Assembly (NCBI GenBank): GCA_965218775.1
Contig: CBDCLS010000005.1
Span: forward strand, 1,302,001-1,366,000
DNA: 64,000 bases
Source of the DNA: CAUZIZ01 sp965218775
GTDB lineage: Bacteria; Acidobacteriota; UBA6911; RPQK01; JAJDTT01
Direction: 5' to 3'
Position numbers and translations under genes: made by a program. The notes beneath the pieces were generated by a model. It was not told the origin of the DNA and searched no databases. It saw only the letters and a program-made list of their open reading frames with translations. Within the stretch, counting starts at the first letter, position 1. Each line of letters begins with the position of its first letter. Below are positions 45,262-53,060 of the stretch, piece after piece.

Positions 45262-45290
45262 ATGTTACCTCATGAGGTAACACTTGTCAA
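45262..45290 (-). promoter_or_regulatory. Cassette promoter with palindromic operator
   Basis: Minus strand: TTGACA (45290-45285), 17-base spacer, TAACAT (45267-45262). The perfect palindrome GTTACCTCATGAGGTAAC (45264-45281) covers the spacer and most of the -10 box, as expected for an autoregulated toxin-antitoxin operon. Confidence 0.72.
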
Positions 45291-45313
45291 GAACGGTTCA
45301 GGCTCGTTTGTTC

Positions 45314-45402
45314 GTATAACGGTTAGCATCAGCGGCGCGCCTGAGAACGTAAACGATCTAATCGCATCACGACGGCGCGCCCGCTGGATGCCTTGGTTAG
45401 AC
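45314..45402 (-). other. attC site, 89 bp
   Basis: Minus strand: GTCTAAC (45402-45396), CAAGGCATCCAGCGGGCGCG ... GGCGCGCCGCTGATGCTAAC, GTTATAC (45320-45314). Confidence 0.9.
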
Positions 45403-45420
45403 GGGTTCCCTGATAGACGT

Positions 45421-45721
45421 CTACCGCAGGCGCTGCCACTCGGCAGGGTCTCGCCTGGCATGAAGAACGGCCACGACAACTACAAACTCCGACTCAACGG
45501 CGAAGTAGACAGCGTACGGAAAACGACGCATCAACGCACGGCGGATATCGGACCGGAGAATTTGGTACCTGAGAGGACCCTGTGAAATGCGGTCGTAGGC
45601 AGCACGCAACTCCACCAGGAATTCAACGCCCAGCTCGGCTTGTTCTGATTCGTACCGATCGAAGGCCCCCTGTTATATCTAGTTCGACTCTCGGCTCCGC
45701 GACAAGTCGGTATGTCCTCAC
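45421..45721 (-). pseudogene. RelE/ParE toxin with +1 frameshift (integron cassette)
   Basis: GTG 45721, overlapping the antitoxin stop (GTGA), starts RTYRLVAEPRVELDITG. Removing one base from the CCCCC run (plus strand, about 45666-45670) continues AFDRYESEQAELGVEFLVEL and RRALMRRFPYAVYFAVESEF, ending HARRDPAEWQRLR, a complete 99-aa RelE-superfamily mRNA interferase/gyrase-toxin fold with the C-terminal RRDP motif. As written, only a 64-aa fragment could be made. It may be a sequencing error or a real loss of toxicity. Confidence 0.83.
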
Positions 45722-45951
45722 CGTCTCTTGTTCGCGAGTCGGTCGATGACTTCATACGCCGATTGGGCAGCGGCAGGATCGCGCCGGTGGCTCTCCAAGC
45801 GACATTCCGCGAGCTGGATGTGACTCGCGGGGACAGGAATATCATCCGGATGCTCTGAGATCCGGTCCCACAGTGTTTGCAGATACAGAATTTGTTCGGA
45901 CTTCGAGAGATCGCTGAATCCTGGGGGATCCGGGATCGACGTGTGCTCCAT
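45718..45951 (-). CDS. Addiction-module antitoxin (integron cassette)
   Basis: 77 codons from ATG 45951, preceded by AGGGG. LSKSEQILYLQTLWDRISEH and ECRLESHRRDPAAAQSAYEV match the 'putative addiction module component' family (RelB/ParD-like), which pairs with RelE-type toxins. The following toxin overlaps by 4 bases. Confidence 0.85.
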   Translation of the reverse strand: MEHTSIPDPPGFSDLSKSEQILYLQTLWDRISEHPDDIPVPASHIQLAECRLESHRRDPAAAQSAYEVIDRLANKRR

Positions 45952-46000
45952 ATTCAAACCCCTAATCCAATGATACAGTATCTGCCGCCCGCCACAGCCC

Positions 46001-46072
46001 GTCTAACGCCCAAGCTCAGCTGCGGGCAAGCCGCGAAGCGGGTTGGCCGTCAGCTGCAGCGCTTTGTTAGAC
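46001..46072 (-). other. attC site, 72 bp
   Basis: Minus strand: GTCTAAC (46072-46066), AAAGCGCTGCAGCTGACGGC ... GCAGCTGAGCTTGGGC, GTTAGAC (46007-46001). Confidence 0.92.
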
Positions 46073-46088
46073 CACCGGTACGCTCCTG

Positions 46089-47246
46089 CTAGGCGCGTCC
46101 CACCGTACTGGCAAACTTCCTCCAGTCGTAGGCGATCGCACCAATCGGCCCCTTGTCGAAGTTCAACGCCACGGTGTGAAGTCGCCCGAGGTTGCCGAGT
46201 GCATCGACGATCGTGTGGCACTGCTGGGCCGTTACCTCCATCGGCTGGAAGCCCTCCGAAAGCGGCCCAAACACTCTCGCCGCGGCCTCCGCAAGAGAGC
46301 GCCGCGTGTATAAGGGGAGTACGCTTGCGCCGTCCACATCGAGGGTCAGGTAGTCGTCCGGCTGCTTGTAGAGCACGTGCCCAGGCCACTTGAGTACAAA
46401 ATCGCCGTCGTCTCCGGGAACCGTACCGACGGGGGCGGGATTGCCGCCAAACACAACATTCAAGCCGTTCTGCTTGAGACTTGGGCTGTCCGCTGCTACT
46501 GAGAAGAGGCAATCACCGGAGACACGCGCCCGGCCACTAAAGGTTTCAATCGGCTCGTCGTCAAATTTCAACGCGACTGTCCCCGGAGCTGCGTGAATCG
46601 ACCAGCGTCCGTGTCTGAACTTCATCCTACTGACAGTGATTCGTGTCAGCAGGTCGAACCGTATCTCAAGGTCAACATGGTATAGTGCTGACCTTACTGT
46701 CCACACCGGTCCCACAGTCTCGATGTCGAAGGCATCGCTACTGACCGTGATCTCGTTCCCAACGACGGCGAAGATCTCCGCGCCCTTGTCGTTGAAGAAC
46801 CGAAGGTTGAGCGACGGGGGAGCCCCGTTATCCTCAGGTGGGTCGAAACCGAAGAGCACCTCATCGTCCACGCGAAACAGAGAGGACCCGCCGACAAGTG
46901 TGAGCAGCCCGATCACGAGCTGTGGAGCGTAGGGCTCACTTGACACCCAGTCAGTCCAGGCATTTCCCTCCCTTAAGCAATAGGGGGCTGTGCGAGCTTG
47001 GGAGTACGCCTCCTCCGTCAGCAGGCCCTTCTTCTTCTTCGTATGGCAAGTCTGGCAGAGCAGAGAAATTCCAGCGACGTCGTGAGTCTTGGCGTCCTTG
47101 AATTGGGGACTGTGGTGGTCGTAGTCGTACACGGCGCACCCGCAGACAACGCAGCCAAAACCGCACGCCTTGCGAACGGCCCGCCTGACATCAGCCGGGA
47201 CCTTCCGTGTCAGTCCTTCGTTGTTGGTGCCATCGTCGCTTGACAT
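46089..47246 (-). CDS. HNH endonuclease-type protein (integron cassette)
   Basis: 385 codons from ATG 47246 (MSSDDGTNNEGLTRKVPADV); the longer frame to 47357 only translates the attC. The N-terminal domain has the zinc and HNH pattern GFGCVVCGCAVYDYDHHSPQ followed by ISLLCQTCHTKKKKG, with DHH as the catalytic core. The remaining ~280 residues are a beta-rich domain (LNLRFFNDKGAEIFAVVGNE, WSIHAAPGTVALKFDDEPIE) that I do not recognise and may sense a ligand or bind DNA. A defence or restriction role is possible given its cassette setting. Confidence 0.85.
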   Translation of the reverse strand: MSSDDGTNNEGLTRKVPADVRRAVRKACGFGCVVCGCAVYDYDHHSPQFKDAKTHDVAGISLLCQTCHTKKKKGLLTEEAYSQARTAPYCLREGNAWTDWVSSEPYAPQLVIGLLTLVGGSSLFRVDDEVLFGFDPPEDNGAPPSLNLRFFNDKGAEIFAVVGNEITVSSDAFDIETVGPVWTVRSALYHVDLEIRFDLLTRITVSRMKFRHGRWSIHAAPGTVALKFDDEPIETFSGRARVSGDCLFSVAADSPSLKQNGLNVVFGGNPAPVGTVPGDDGDFVLKWPGHVLYKQPDDYLTLDVDGASVLPLYTRRSLAEAAARVFGPLSEGFQPMEVTAQQCHTIVDALGNLGRLHTVALNFDKGPIGAIAYDWRKFASTVGRA

Positions 47247-47290
47247 CTGCCTATCAGTCTTCTTTTGCGGTGCCCTATGACGCTTGGTCG

Positions 47291-47349
47291 GTCTAACGAC
47301 AGGCATCAGCCGCGGCGTCCTCGCCGACGGCTGAATGCCATTGTTAGAA
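47291..47349 (-). other. attC site, 59 bp
   Basis: Minus strand: TTCTAAC (47349-47343), AATGGCATTCAGCCGTCGG, loop, GGCTGATGCCTGTC, GTTAGAC (47297-47291). Confidence 0.93.
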
Positions 47350-47357
47350 GCCACCAC

Positions 47358-47699
47358 TCACAGGAGTTCGCCTAGCTCAACAAGAGCCTCACCGTCCTCC
47401 AAGAGACCAGCGACTGTGCGGAATCGGCGCCCAAGCACGTCGCGGAGGTGAGCGTTCGAAGTGTTCCCGATCGTGAGCCAGACGATCTGTGGCGGCGGTC
47501 CAAATTGATCGAGAATGGTCACGAAATCTCTGTCTTTCGTCATTACAATTGCTCCTGCTTCTCGCGCTGCTAGAAAGATCTCCTTATCCGCTGCGTCCCG
47601 CAGACCGAGATCACGGACGGCGAAGGCTTCTATGCCTTGTGTGGAGGTCAGCCATGGGGCTAGTGCGGGAGATAGATGCGCATCAAGCCATAGGATCAA
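47358..47699 (-). CDS. DUF5615 PIN-like toxin (integron cassette)
   Basis: 113 codons from TTG 47699, overlapping the antitoxin stop as TTGA. ILWLDAHLSPALAPWLTS starts the PIN-like fold with its first Asp; ADKEIFLAAREAGAIVMTKD and RDFVTILDQFG carry further acidic residues, and PQIVWLTIGNTSNAHLRDVL is typical of DUF5615. Probably an RNase toxin neutralised by the DUF433 protein. The intact version of the pair whose copy at 43853 is broken. Confidence 0.9.
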   Translation of the reverse strand: MILWLDAHLSPALAPWLTSTQGIEAFAVRDLGLRDAADKEIFLAAREAGAIVMTKDRDFVTILDQFGPPPQIVWLTIGNTSNAHLRDVLGRRFRTVAGLLEDGEALVELGELL

Positions 47700-47920
47700 G
47701 CGGCTACCACCGGGTGGTCGATACGGCGGCTGGCGAACCTGAGCGCAGCGCGGATGTCGTCGAGCTCTAGATCCGGCAGTTCTTCCAGAACCTGCTCAGC
47801 TGATAGTCCCCCGGCGAGCAGATCGAGAACGTCTGTAACCCGGATACGCATTCCCCGAATGCAGGGGCGCCCCCCGCACTGCTCTGCATCTACTGTGATC
47901 CGCTTTGCCAAGTCTCCCAT
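47696..47920 (-). CDS. DUF433 antitoxin (integron cassette)
   Basis: 74 codons from ATG 47920, preceded by AAGGAGAGCCTAG. Same DUF433 domain as at 44190: CGGRPCIRGMRIRVTDVLDL and AEQVLEELPDLELDDIRAAL. It acts as antitoxin and probably as repressor. The upstream 87 bases up to the attC are almost identical to those in front of the second copy, showing that whole cassettes were duplicated. Confidence 0.92.
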   Translation of the reverse strand: MGDLAKRITVDAEQCGGRPCIRGMRIRVTDVLDLLAGGLSAEQVLEELPDLELDDIRAALRFASRRIDHPVVAA

Positions 47921-48007
47921 CTAGGCTCTCCTTGGAGACGATTCTACCACCTTCATAGGCTTCCGACTTCTGCTTCCTTCTTTTCAGGGGTTTCTCTGTC
48001 GCTTTGC

Positions 48008-48080
48008 TTCTAACGTGCAGATCAGCGGTCTGGTGGAGGGCGAAGCCCGGAGCCAGATCCGCTCCATCTGCTTGTTATGT
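48008..48080 (-). other. attC site, 73 bp
   Basis: Minus strand: ACATAAC (48080-48074), AAGCAGATGGAGCGGATCTG ... CAGACCGCTGATCTGCAC, GTTAGAA (48014-48008). It belongs to the AT-rich cassette gene that ends at 51005. Confidence 0.92.
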
Positions 48081-48259
48081 TTTTTTATTTTGACTTCTTG
48101 ATCCCAATTAATTAGTTCTCGTCCGTTCGATTGTAAGTGACTGGAAATAAAAGGGAAAGAAGAGATTTAGGAGCTCCGTTTTTGTCAGGTCCTCTTGGTA
48201 GAATAAGTTTGCCAACTAACTCAAAGAAAAGGATTTACGACAAAACTGGAGCTCCAACG

Positions 48260-49588
48260 ATGAGAAAGAACAGCGAACCACAGAGGCCGCTCGCCCCTGT
48301 GTGGCCCAATCACCGCTTGAGTGACGAGCTCCGCACGATCTCGAAGATTCTCGATAAGAATCCCGAGATCCTGGATCTGGTTTTACAAGATCTGTCTGAC
48401 AAAGTGGATCCCCAAAACGGTTCGCCGGGCCTGAGTGCCGAGCAGCTCCTGCGTTGTGCGGTGCTCAAGAACTGGCATCAGCTGTCCTACGAGAAGCTGG
48501 CCTTTCACTTAGCCGACTCCGAGAGCTTTCGGGCGTTTTGCCGCTTACCCTTAGGGTGGGCTCCGGGCAAGAGTTGTCTGCAGGAGAACCTCAGTCGAAT
48601 CCAGGCCGCGACCTGGGAGGGGATCGGGCAGATCCTGGTCCAATGGGCGAAGGCCCAAGGACTGGAGCAGGGACACAAGATCCGGGTGGATGCGACAAAC
48701 GTCCCCAGCCCCATCCGCCATCCTTTTGATTCCCGGCTGTTGTACGATTCGATCCGCACGGTCACGGCGTTGTTACGAGATTTAGGCCAATCCCATCGAG
48801 TGAGCTACCGGGACCACTGTCGGCGGGCCAAACGTCGTGTGATCAATCTCCGCAACGTCCGGGGTAAAGCCCGCAAGAAGGTCGTTTACCTCGATCTGCT
48901 GAAGGTGGCAAAAAAGACCCGACACTATGGCAAGTTGGCGCTTGAGAATGCCTCCCAGTGGGAGGACTGCCACAGTTTGATAATCGCTGGAAAGTTGCGT
49001 CATTATTTGGAGTTGCTGCAGCAGGTCATCGATCAAACCGAGCGCCGGATCCTGCGGGGAGAGACGGTGGCGGCGGAGGAAAAGGTCGTTTCCATCTTTG
49101 AGGAGCATAGCGACATCCTTCAGACGGGAGGCAGAGAGACCGTCTTTGGCCACAAGGTGTTTTTGACCTGTGGCAAGAGTTCGCTGATCTTGGACTGTCG
49201 AGTTGTGGCCGGGAATCCGGCCGATCAGACTCAGCTGAAACCCATGCTCCGACGCCATTTCGAGCACTACGGCTTCTATCCTCGGCAGGCCAGTTTTGAC
49301 GGGGGATTCGCTACCCAGGACAATCTCCAGTGGGGCAAGAAGCAGGGCATCGAAGATGTCGCGTTTGCCAAAAAGAGGAACTTGAAGGTCCCCGATATGG
49401 TTCGTTCCAGCTGGGTCTATCGACAACTGAGACGCTTTCGGGCCGGGATCGAAGGCTGCATCTCGATGCTCAAGCGGGTCTTTGGAGTCGACCGCTGCAC
49501 CTGGAAGGGCTGGGATCACTTCCAGCAGTATGTGCAGCTTTCGGTGCTCAGTTACAACTTGCTCGTCCTGGCTCGTTTGCTGTTGTAG
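48260..49588 (+). CDS. ISNCY-family transposase
   Basis: 442 codons from ATG 48260 (MRKNSEPQRPLAPVWPNHRL). The N-terminal region LSAEQLLRCAVLKNWHQLSY, EKLAFHLADSESFRAFCRLP is the hallmark of this family. Catalytic residues: Asp in GHKIRVDATNVPSPI, Asp in PRQASFDGGFATQDNLQ and Glu in RRFRAGIEGCISMLKRVFGV. Full length with no frameshift. It lies on the plus strand, against the cassette genes. Confidence 0.9.
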   Translation: MRKNSEPQRPLAPVWPNHRLSDELRTISKILDKNPEILDLVLQDLSDKVDPQNGSPGLSAEQLLRCAVLKNWHQLSYEKLAFHLADSESFRAFCRLPLGWAPGKSCLQENLSRIQAATWEGIGQILVQWAKAQGLEQGHKIRVDATNVPSPIRHPFDSRLLYDSIRTVTALLRDLGQSHRVSYRDHCRRAKRRVINLRNVRGKARKKVVYLDLLKVAKKTRHYGKLALENASQWEDCHSLIIAGKLRHYLELLQQVIDQTERRILRGETVAAEEKVVSIFEEHSDILQTGGRETVFGHKVFLTCGKSSLILDCRVVAGNPADQTQLKPMLRRHFEHYGFYPRQASFDGGFATQDNLQWGKKQGIEDVAFAKKRNLKVPDMVRSSWVYRQLRRFRAGIEGCISMLKRVFGVDRCTWKGWDHFQQYVQLSVLSYNLLVLARLLL

Positions 49589-49661
49589 AAAGCTCAGAGT
49601 CCACTATTAGGGTGCGGGAGTTCAAGGATTGGTGTCTCTTAAAAACGACTTTCGAGGACTA

Positions 49662-50891
49662 GTATATCGATTCATTAATACATTTACAATTGTAATGATC
49701 GATGGTATTCTGGTTTCGGAACCAGAATGGCCACAACTTCAAAACGTCCAAGACTGGTCTTGAGCGCTGAGCAACAATCTTTCTTGATGCAAACCGCCCA
49801 ATCTCGCAGGCGACCCCAACGTGAGGTTCAACGTGCGCAAATCCTTCTACGTTATGCCCAGGGCCAGAAGATCACAGCCATTTCCCGCGCTTTGCGGGTC
49901 AGTCGCGTGGCGGTCTACAAGTGGGTCGATCGTGCCCTTGCCCTGGGAGCAGAGGCGGCGCTGAGCGATCAGTTTCATCGTCCTAAAGAACCCGTCATCA
50001 CCGAGCAAGCCAAGGCTTGGGTGGTAAGCTTGGCCTGCACGAAACCCAAAGACCACGGTTATGCCGCCGAAGTTTGGAGCCATCGTCAGTTGGCCAAACA
50101 TGTGCGCGAGAACGCTCTGGCCCAGGGACATCCTAGTTTGAGTCGTGCTGCCAAGGCTACCGTACAGCGCATTCTTAAGAGCCAAACGTTGCAGCCGCAT
50201 AAGGTCAAATACTATATGGAGCGGCGGGACCCTGAATTTGATGAAAAAATGCGGGAAGTGCTTCTGGTTTACCAAGAAGTTGACCTGCAAAATAAAATCG
50301 CCCTGGCTGACCCAGGTGCTCCTCCCGCCGTCGTCACCGTGTCGGTCGATGAAAAGCCTGGTCTTCAAGCCATTGCCAACACGGCCCCAGATTTGTCACC
50401 CCGACCGGGCCGACATCCACGATTGGGTCGTGACTCTGAATACAAAAGGATGGGGACCTTATCCATTCTCGCGGGTCTGGATTTACACGACGGTCACGTC
50501 ACGGCCGAGGTCCATCCCCGGCACCGCAGCCGGGAGTTTATTCTCCTGTTAAAGGCGCTCGACGCTCATTATCCTCCGGGGGGCGTGATCCGCTTGGTCT
50601 TGGATAACCATTCCTCTCATATTTCCAAAGAAACGATGTCGTGGTTGGCAACCAAGCCCAATCGTTTTCTCTACGTCCACACCCCCAAACACGGCTCCTG
50701 GCTCAATTTGGTAGAAACACTCTTTGGTAAAATGGCACGGACGTTCCTCAAACATATCCGCGTTGCCTCGCGCCAGGAACTCAAAGATCGAATCTTGCTG
50801 GGCATTGCCGAAATCAACGAAGCACCTGTCGTACACCGATGGAAGAAATTTGACGCCCTGAATACGTAAATGTATTAATGAATCGATATAC
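49662..50891 (+). mobile_element. IS630-family element (1230 bp), nested in ISNCY
   Basis: 29-bp inverted repeats, starting GTATATCGATTCATTAATAC on the left, are perfect at both ends. Inserted in a CTAG target with TA duplicated (49660-49661 and 50892-50893), the usual IS630 target. Confidence 0.93.
49727..50869 (+). CDS. IS630-family transposase
   Basis: 380 aa from ATG 49727. N-terminal helix-turn-helix (KITAISRALRVSRVAVYKWV), then DDE core: Asp in VTVSVDEKPGLQA, Asp in RLVLDNHSSHISKETM and Glu in TPKHGSWLNLVETLFGKMAR, the hallmark of the IS630/Tc1 group. Intact. The GC content is lower than in the surrounding ISNCY gene, consistent with a later arrival from elsewhere. Confidence 0.95.
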   Translation: MATTSKRPRLVLSAEQQSFLMQTAQSRRRPQREVQRAQILLRYAQGQKITAISRALRVSRVAVYKWVDRALALGAEAALSDQFHRPKEPVITEQAKAWVVSLACTKPKDHGYAAEVWSHRQLAKHVRENALAQGHPSLSRAAKATVQRILKSQTLQPHKVKYYMERRDPEFDEKMREVLLVYQEVDLQNKIALADPGAPPAVVTVSVDEKPGLQAIANTAPDLSPRPGRHPRLGRDSEYKRMGTLSILAGLDLHDGHVTAEVHPRHRSREFILLLKALDAHYPPGGVIRLVLDNHSSHISKETMSWLATKPNRFLYVHTPKHGSWLNLVETLFGKMARTFLKHIRVASRQELKDRILLGIAEINEAPVVHRWKKFDALNT

Positions 50892-51004
50892 TAGCTTGCA
50901 AACCCTCCTCTGAAACGGAGGGAAGTCACTGCCCGAAACCCTGGTATTGTCGAAGAAACCACCGATGGAACCTCAGAAAACGGGGGTTCCCGGATGAGAA
51001 CTAA

Positions 51005-51444
51005 TTAGTTCTCTTCAATTTCTATCTCGAAGTCATCTCTTAAAAGATAAACCTGTCGAAACATTTCACGAACAAACTCTTCATATTTTCCAACTGAGAT
51101 GAGCAAGTCACCTCTAATCGCCTTATCATACATTACAATCTTTCCATATGGATCTTCGCCTTCTACTACTTCTTCCGTGATTTCGATACTCCAAGATTCT
51201 AAAAAGTTTCTTAATCTTTGCTCTTCCTCTATTGATAGAAATTTTTCTTCTTTTCCCTCAAAGTCCGATGGGATCCTACTAACTTCCCTAACTTTAAAAA
51301 TTTCAAATCTTGACGGGATACTATTTCTTGAAATTGGAATATGAACATAAATTACTTGATTTCCATACGCTGAAAACTGGACAAATTTCTCAGTTGATTT
51401 TGCTTCAAAAATAACATAAGCATCATCATTTCCTCTTTTTGAAA
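51005..51444 (-). pseudogene. AT-rich exported protein of an integron cassette, main segment
   Basis: The third and longest of three pieces of one gene. It reads SKRGNDDAYVIFEAKSTEKF, VQFSAYGNQVIYVHIPISRN, ... REMFRQVYLLRDDFEIEIEE, stop TAA 51007-51005. Joined to 54849-54921 and 57437-57466, after removal of the ISs with one target duplication each, it gives 543 bases, 180 codons in one frame. Base use is strongly AT-rich compared with all neighbours, a sign of transfer from a low-GC donor. No family is recognised; the conserved-looking FVQFSAYGNQVIYVHIP could be a small ligand- or immunity-type beta domain. Confidence 0.83.
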
Positions 51445-51555
51445 GAGATACTGCGTATTCCGGTGAAACCGGCCACCGAATCCGGAGGAAACCGGCCGGG
51501 TCGGAGCGAAGCGACGCTGGAGGTTAATAATCATCTCCGAAGTGGCCGGTTTGAG

Positions 51556-52308
51556 TCAATCCGCATGACGCTCTTTGGTTGAGAACGCATCATCTCGTCT
51601 CTCCTTTCTTAAGTGAGTTGCCGATGCAAAGTTTGCATCAGCAGATTGTTGTTTCCATTGTTGTCTCAGAGTCCTGAGGCGACTCCTGAGATAATCCCAG
51701 TAGCGATCCGAGACCGGTTGTTGTCTCACTTCCTGGATCAGAGGTTCGAAGTAGCTCAGGGAAGTGATAGGTCCTCCGGTGTGGCCGTTGAGCCAGGCGA
51801 CGTGCTTGCGGGCACAGCCCAGAAGCAGGGCTTGCTCGATCTGCTGCAAAGAGAGGTCCTGGCGGTAGAACCGAGCAGCCAACTGGCGGTCTGCCTGGGA
51901 GAAGGAGCACTGAACGCCAGGAGCCTCGAGCAGCAGACGGGCGATCTGATCGACGTAAGGGGCTTCGGCCGCTTCGGGCTCCCGGGCGTGAGATCTTTGG
52001 TAGGGCCAGAAGGGGTCGCTGATCTGGATGCGAGTGGGTTCGTGTTGATTGCGCGCCAGTGTGATCAGACAGAGACCTCGAGACTGCAGTTCGCCCAGAT
52101 AGGTGGAAAGGGAGCGGCGAGACTTGTGCAAGGCTCGAGCCAGCTGGGTGGGCGAGAGGGTCAGTTCGCCGGTGGAGCGATCCGCTTTCAAGCACAGATA
52201 GACGAAGAGCTTGAACGCGCCGTCGCTGACGGACTCCATCGCTTGCAGCAAGGGAGCCCCGGCTGCAAACCAGCCACCATTGACTTTCAACTGCGGTGCT
52301 TGACTCAT
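51556..52308 (-). CDS. Winged-helix accessory protein of IS21
   Basis: 250 codons from ATG 52308, overlapping the IstB stop as ATGA. The N-terminal half is a helix-turn-helix: DGAFKLFVYLCLKADRSTGE, LSPTQLARALHKSRRSLSTY, LGELQSRGLCLITLARN, as in replication-initiator or RepA-like winged-helix proteins. The C-terminal half is helical. Most IS21 elements have only istA and istB. The function is unknown; control of transposase expression or of target choice are possibilities. Confidence 0.75.
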   Translation of the reverse strand: MSQAPQLKVNGGWFAAGAPLLQAMESVSDGAFKLFVYLCLKADRSTGELTLSPTQLARALHKSRRSLSTYLGELQSRGLCLITLARNQHEPTRIQISDPFWPYQRSHAREPEAAEAPYVDQIARLLLEAPGVQCSFSQADRQLAARFYRQDLSLQQIEQALLLGCARKHVAWLNGHTGGPITSLSYFEPLIQEVRQQPVSDRYWDYLRSRLRTLRQQWKQQSADANFASATHLRKERRDDAFSTKERHAD

Positions 52309-53060
52309 GATTCGTCCTCCTGCTTTGAGGGGGGGTGACGATGCCGGCGCATGGAAGCCCCTTCGAGGTCGATGCGGTAGGCATTGTGGACCAGACGATC
52401 CAGGATGGAATCAGCGGTGGTCGGATCCCCGATCTGCTCATGCCAATGGGTAACGGGGAGCTGGGAGGTGAGGATCGTGGATCGACTGTCATAGCGATCC
52501 TCACAGATCTCGTAGAAGTCCCGTCGCTCGGTCTCGGCCAAGGGATTCATGGCCCAGTCATCGACGATGAGCACGTCGGTGCGGGCAATCTTGCGCAGGA
52601 GCTTGTCGAGCGAGCCATCGGCTCGAGCCAAAGCCAGATCACGAAAGAGTCGAGCGGCGCGCGTGTAGAGAGCCGACCAGCCGTCTCGGGCGGCTTTCTG
52701 AGCGAAGGCACAGGCCAAGAAGGTTTTTCCGACACCACAGGGTCCGACGATGATGAGATTGTGGTGGGTCTGGATCCAGCGACCGGTGGCAAGGCTGGCG
52801 ATCAGCGAGCGATCCAACCCTCGAGGCCGGCGATAGTTGATATCTTCCAAGCAGGCCGGGAGCTTCAAGCGGGCGTTTTTCAGACGGCGATCTAAAGCGC
52901 GGTTCTCTCGCCAGGTCCACTGACGATCGACCATCAGGGAGAAGCGTTCTTCAAAGCTCAGTTGGGCCATCTCAGGATCGGCCAGTTGCTCGGTGAAGGC
53001 CTCGGCCATGGCGGTCAAACGCATAGCCTGAAGTTTTTCGACGGTGGGATTAACCAACAT
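52305..53060 (-). CDS. istB: IS21 helper ATPase IstB
   Basis: 251 codons from ATG 53060 (MLVNPTVEKLQAMRLTAMAE). AAA+ ATPase: Walker A in LIIVGPCGVGKTFLACAFA, Walker B in DVLIVDDWAMNPLAETERR, sensor region STILTSQLPVTHWHEQIGD. It selects and remodels the target DNA for IstA. It overlaps the IstA stop by 11 bases. The usual length of the family. Confidence 0.95.
   Translation of the reverse strand: MLVNPTVEKLQAMRLTAMAEAFTEQLADPEMAQLSFEERFSLMVDRQWTWRENRALDRRLKNARLKLPACLEDINYRRPRGLDRSLIASLATGRWIQTHHNLIIVGPCGVGKTFLACAFAQKAARDGWSALYTRAARLFRDLALARADGSLDKLLRKIARTDVLIVDDWAMNPLAETERRDFYEICEDRYDSRSTILTSQLPVTHWHEQIGDPTTADSILDRLVHNAYRIDLEGASMRRHRHPPSKQEDES

Larger units (their letters stand above)
48115..51001 (+). 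mobile_element. ISNCY-family element carrying a nested IS630
   Basis: Ends GTTCTCGTCCG (48115) and CGGATGAGAAC (51001) are inverted. TAATTA flanks both sides (48109-48114 and 51002-51007). The right-hand duplication contains the stop codon of the AT-rich cassette gene, which is therefore unharmed by this element. Without the IS630 it would be about 1655 bp. Confidence 0.82.

Noticed and set aside
46089..47357. Longer start for the HNH cassette gene at 47357 (MVASNNGIQPSART)
   Set aside because: These residues are the translated attC and occur equally in front of the TfoX cassette; the ATG at 47246 begins the real protein.
48105..51013. GAGAACTAATTAGTTCTC at 50996-51013 as an operator palindrome
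   Set aside because: It is created by the IS end GAGAAC, the TAATTA duplication and the following gene sequence GTTCTC; it is a junction effect.
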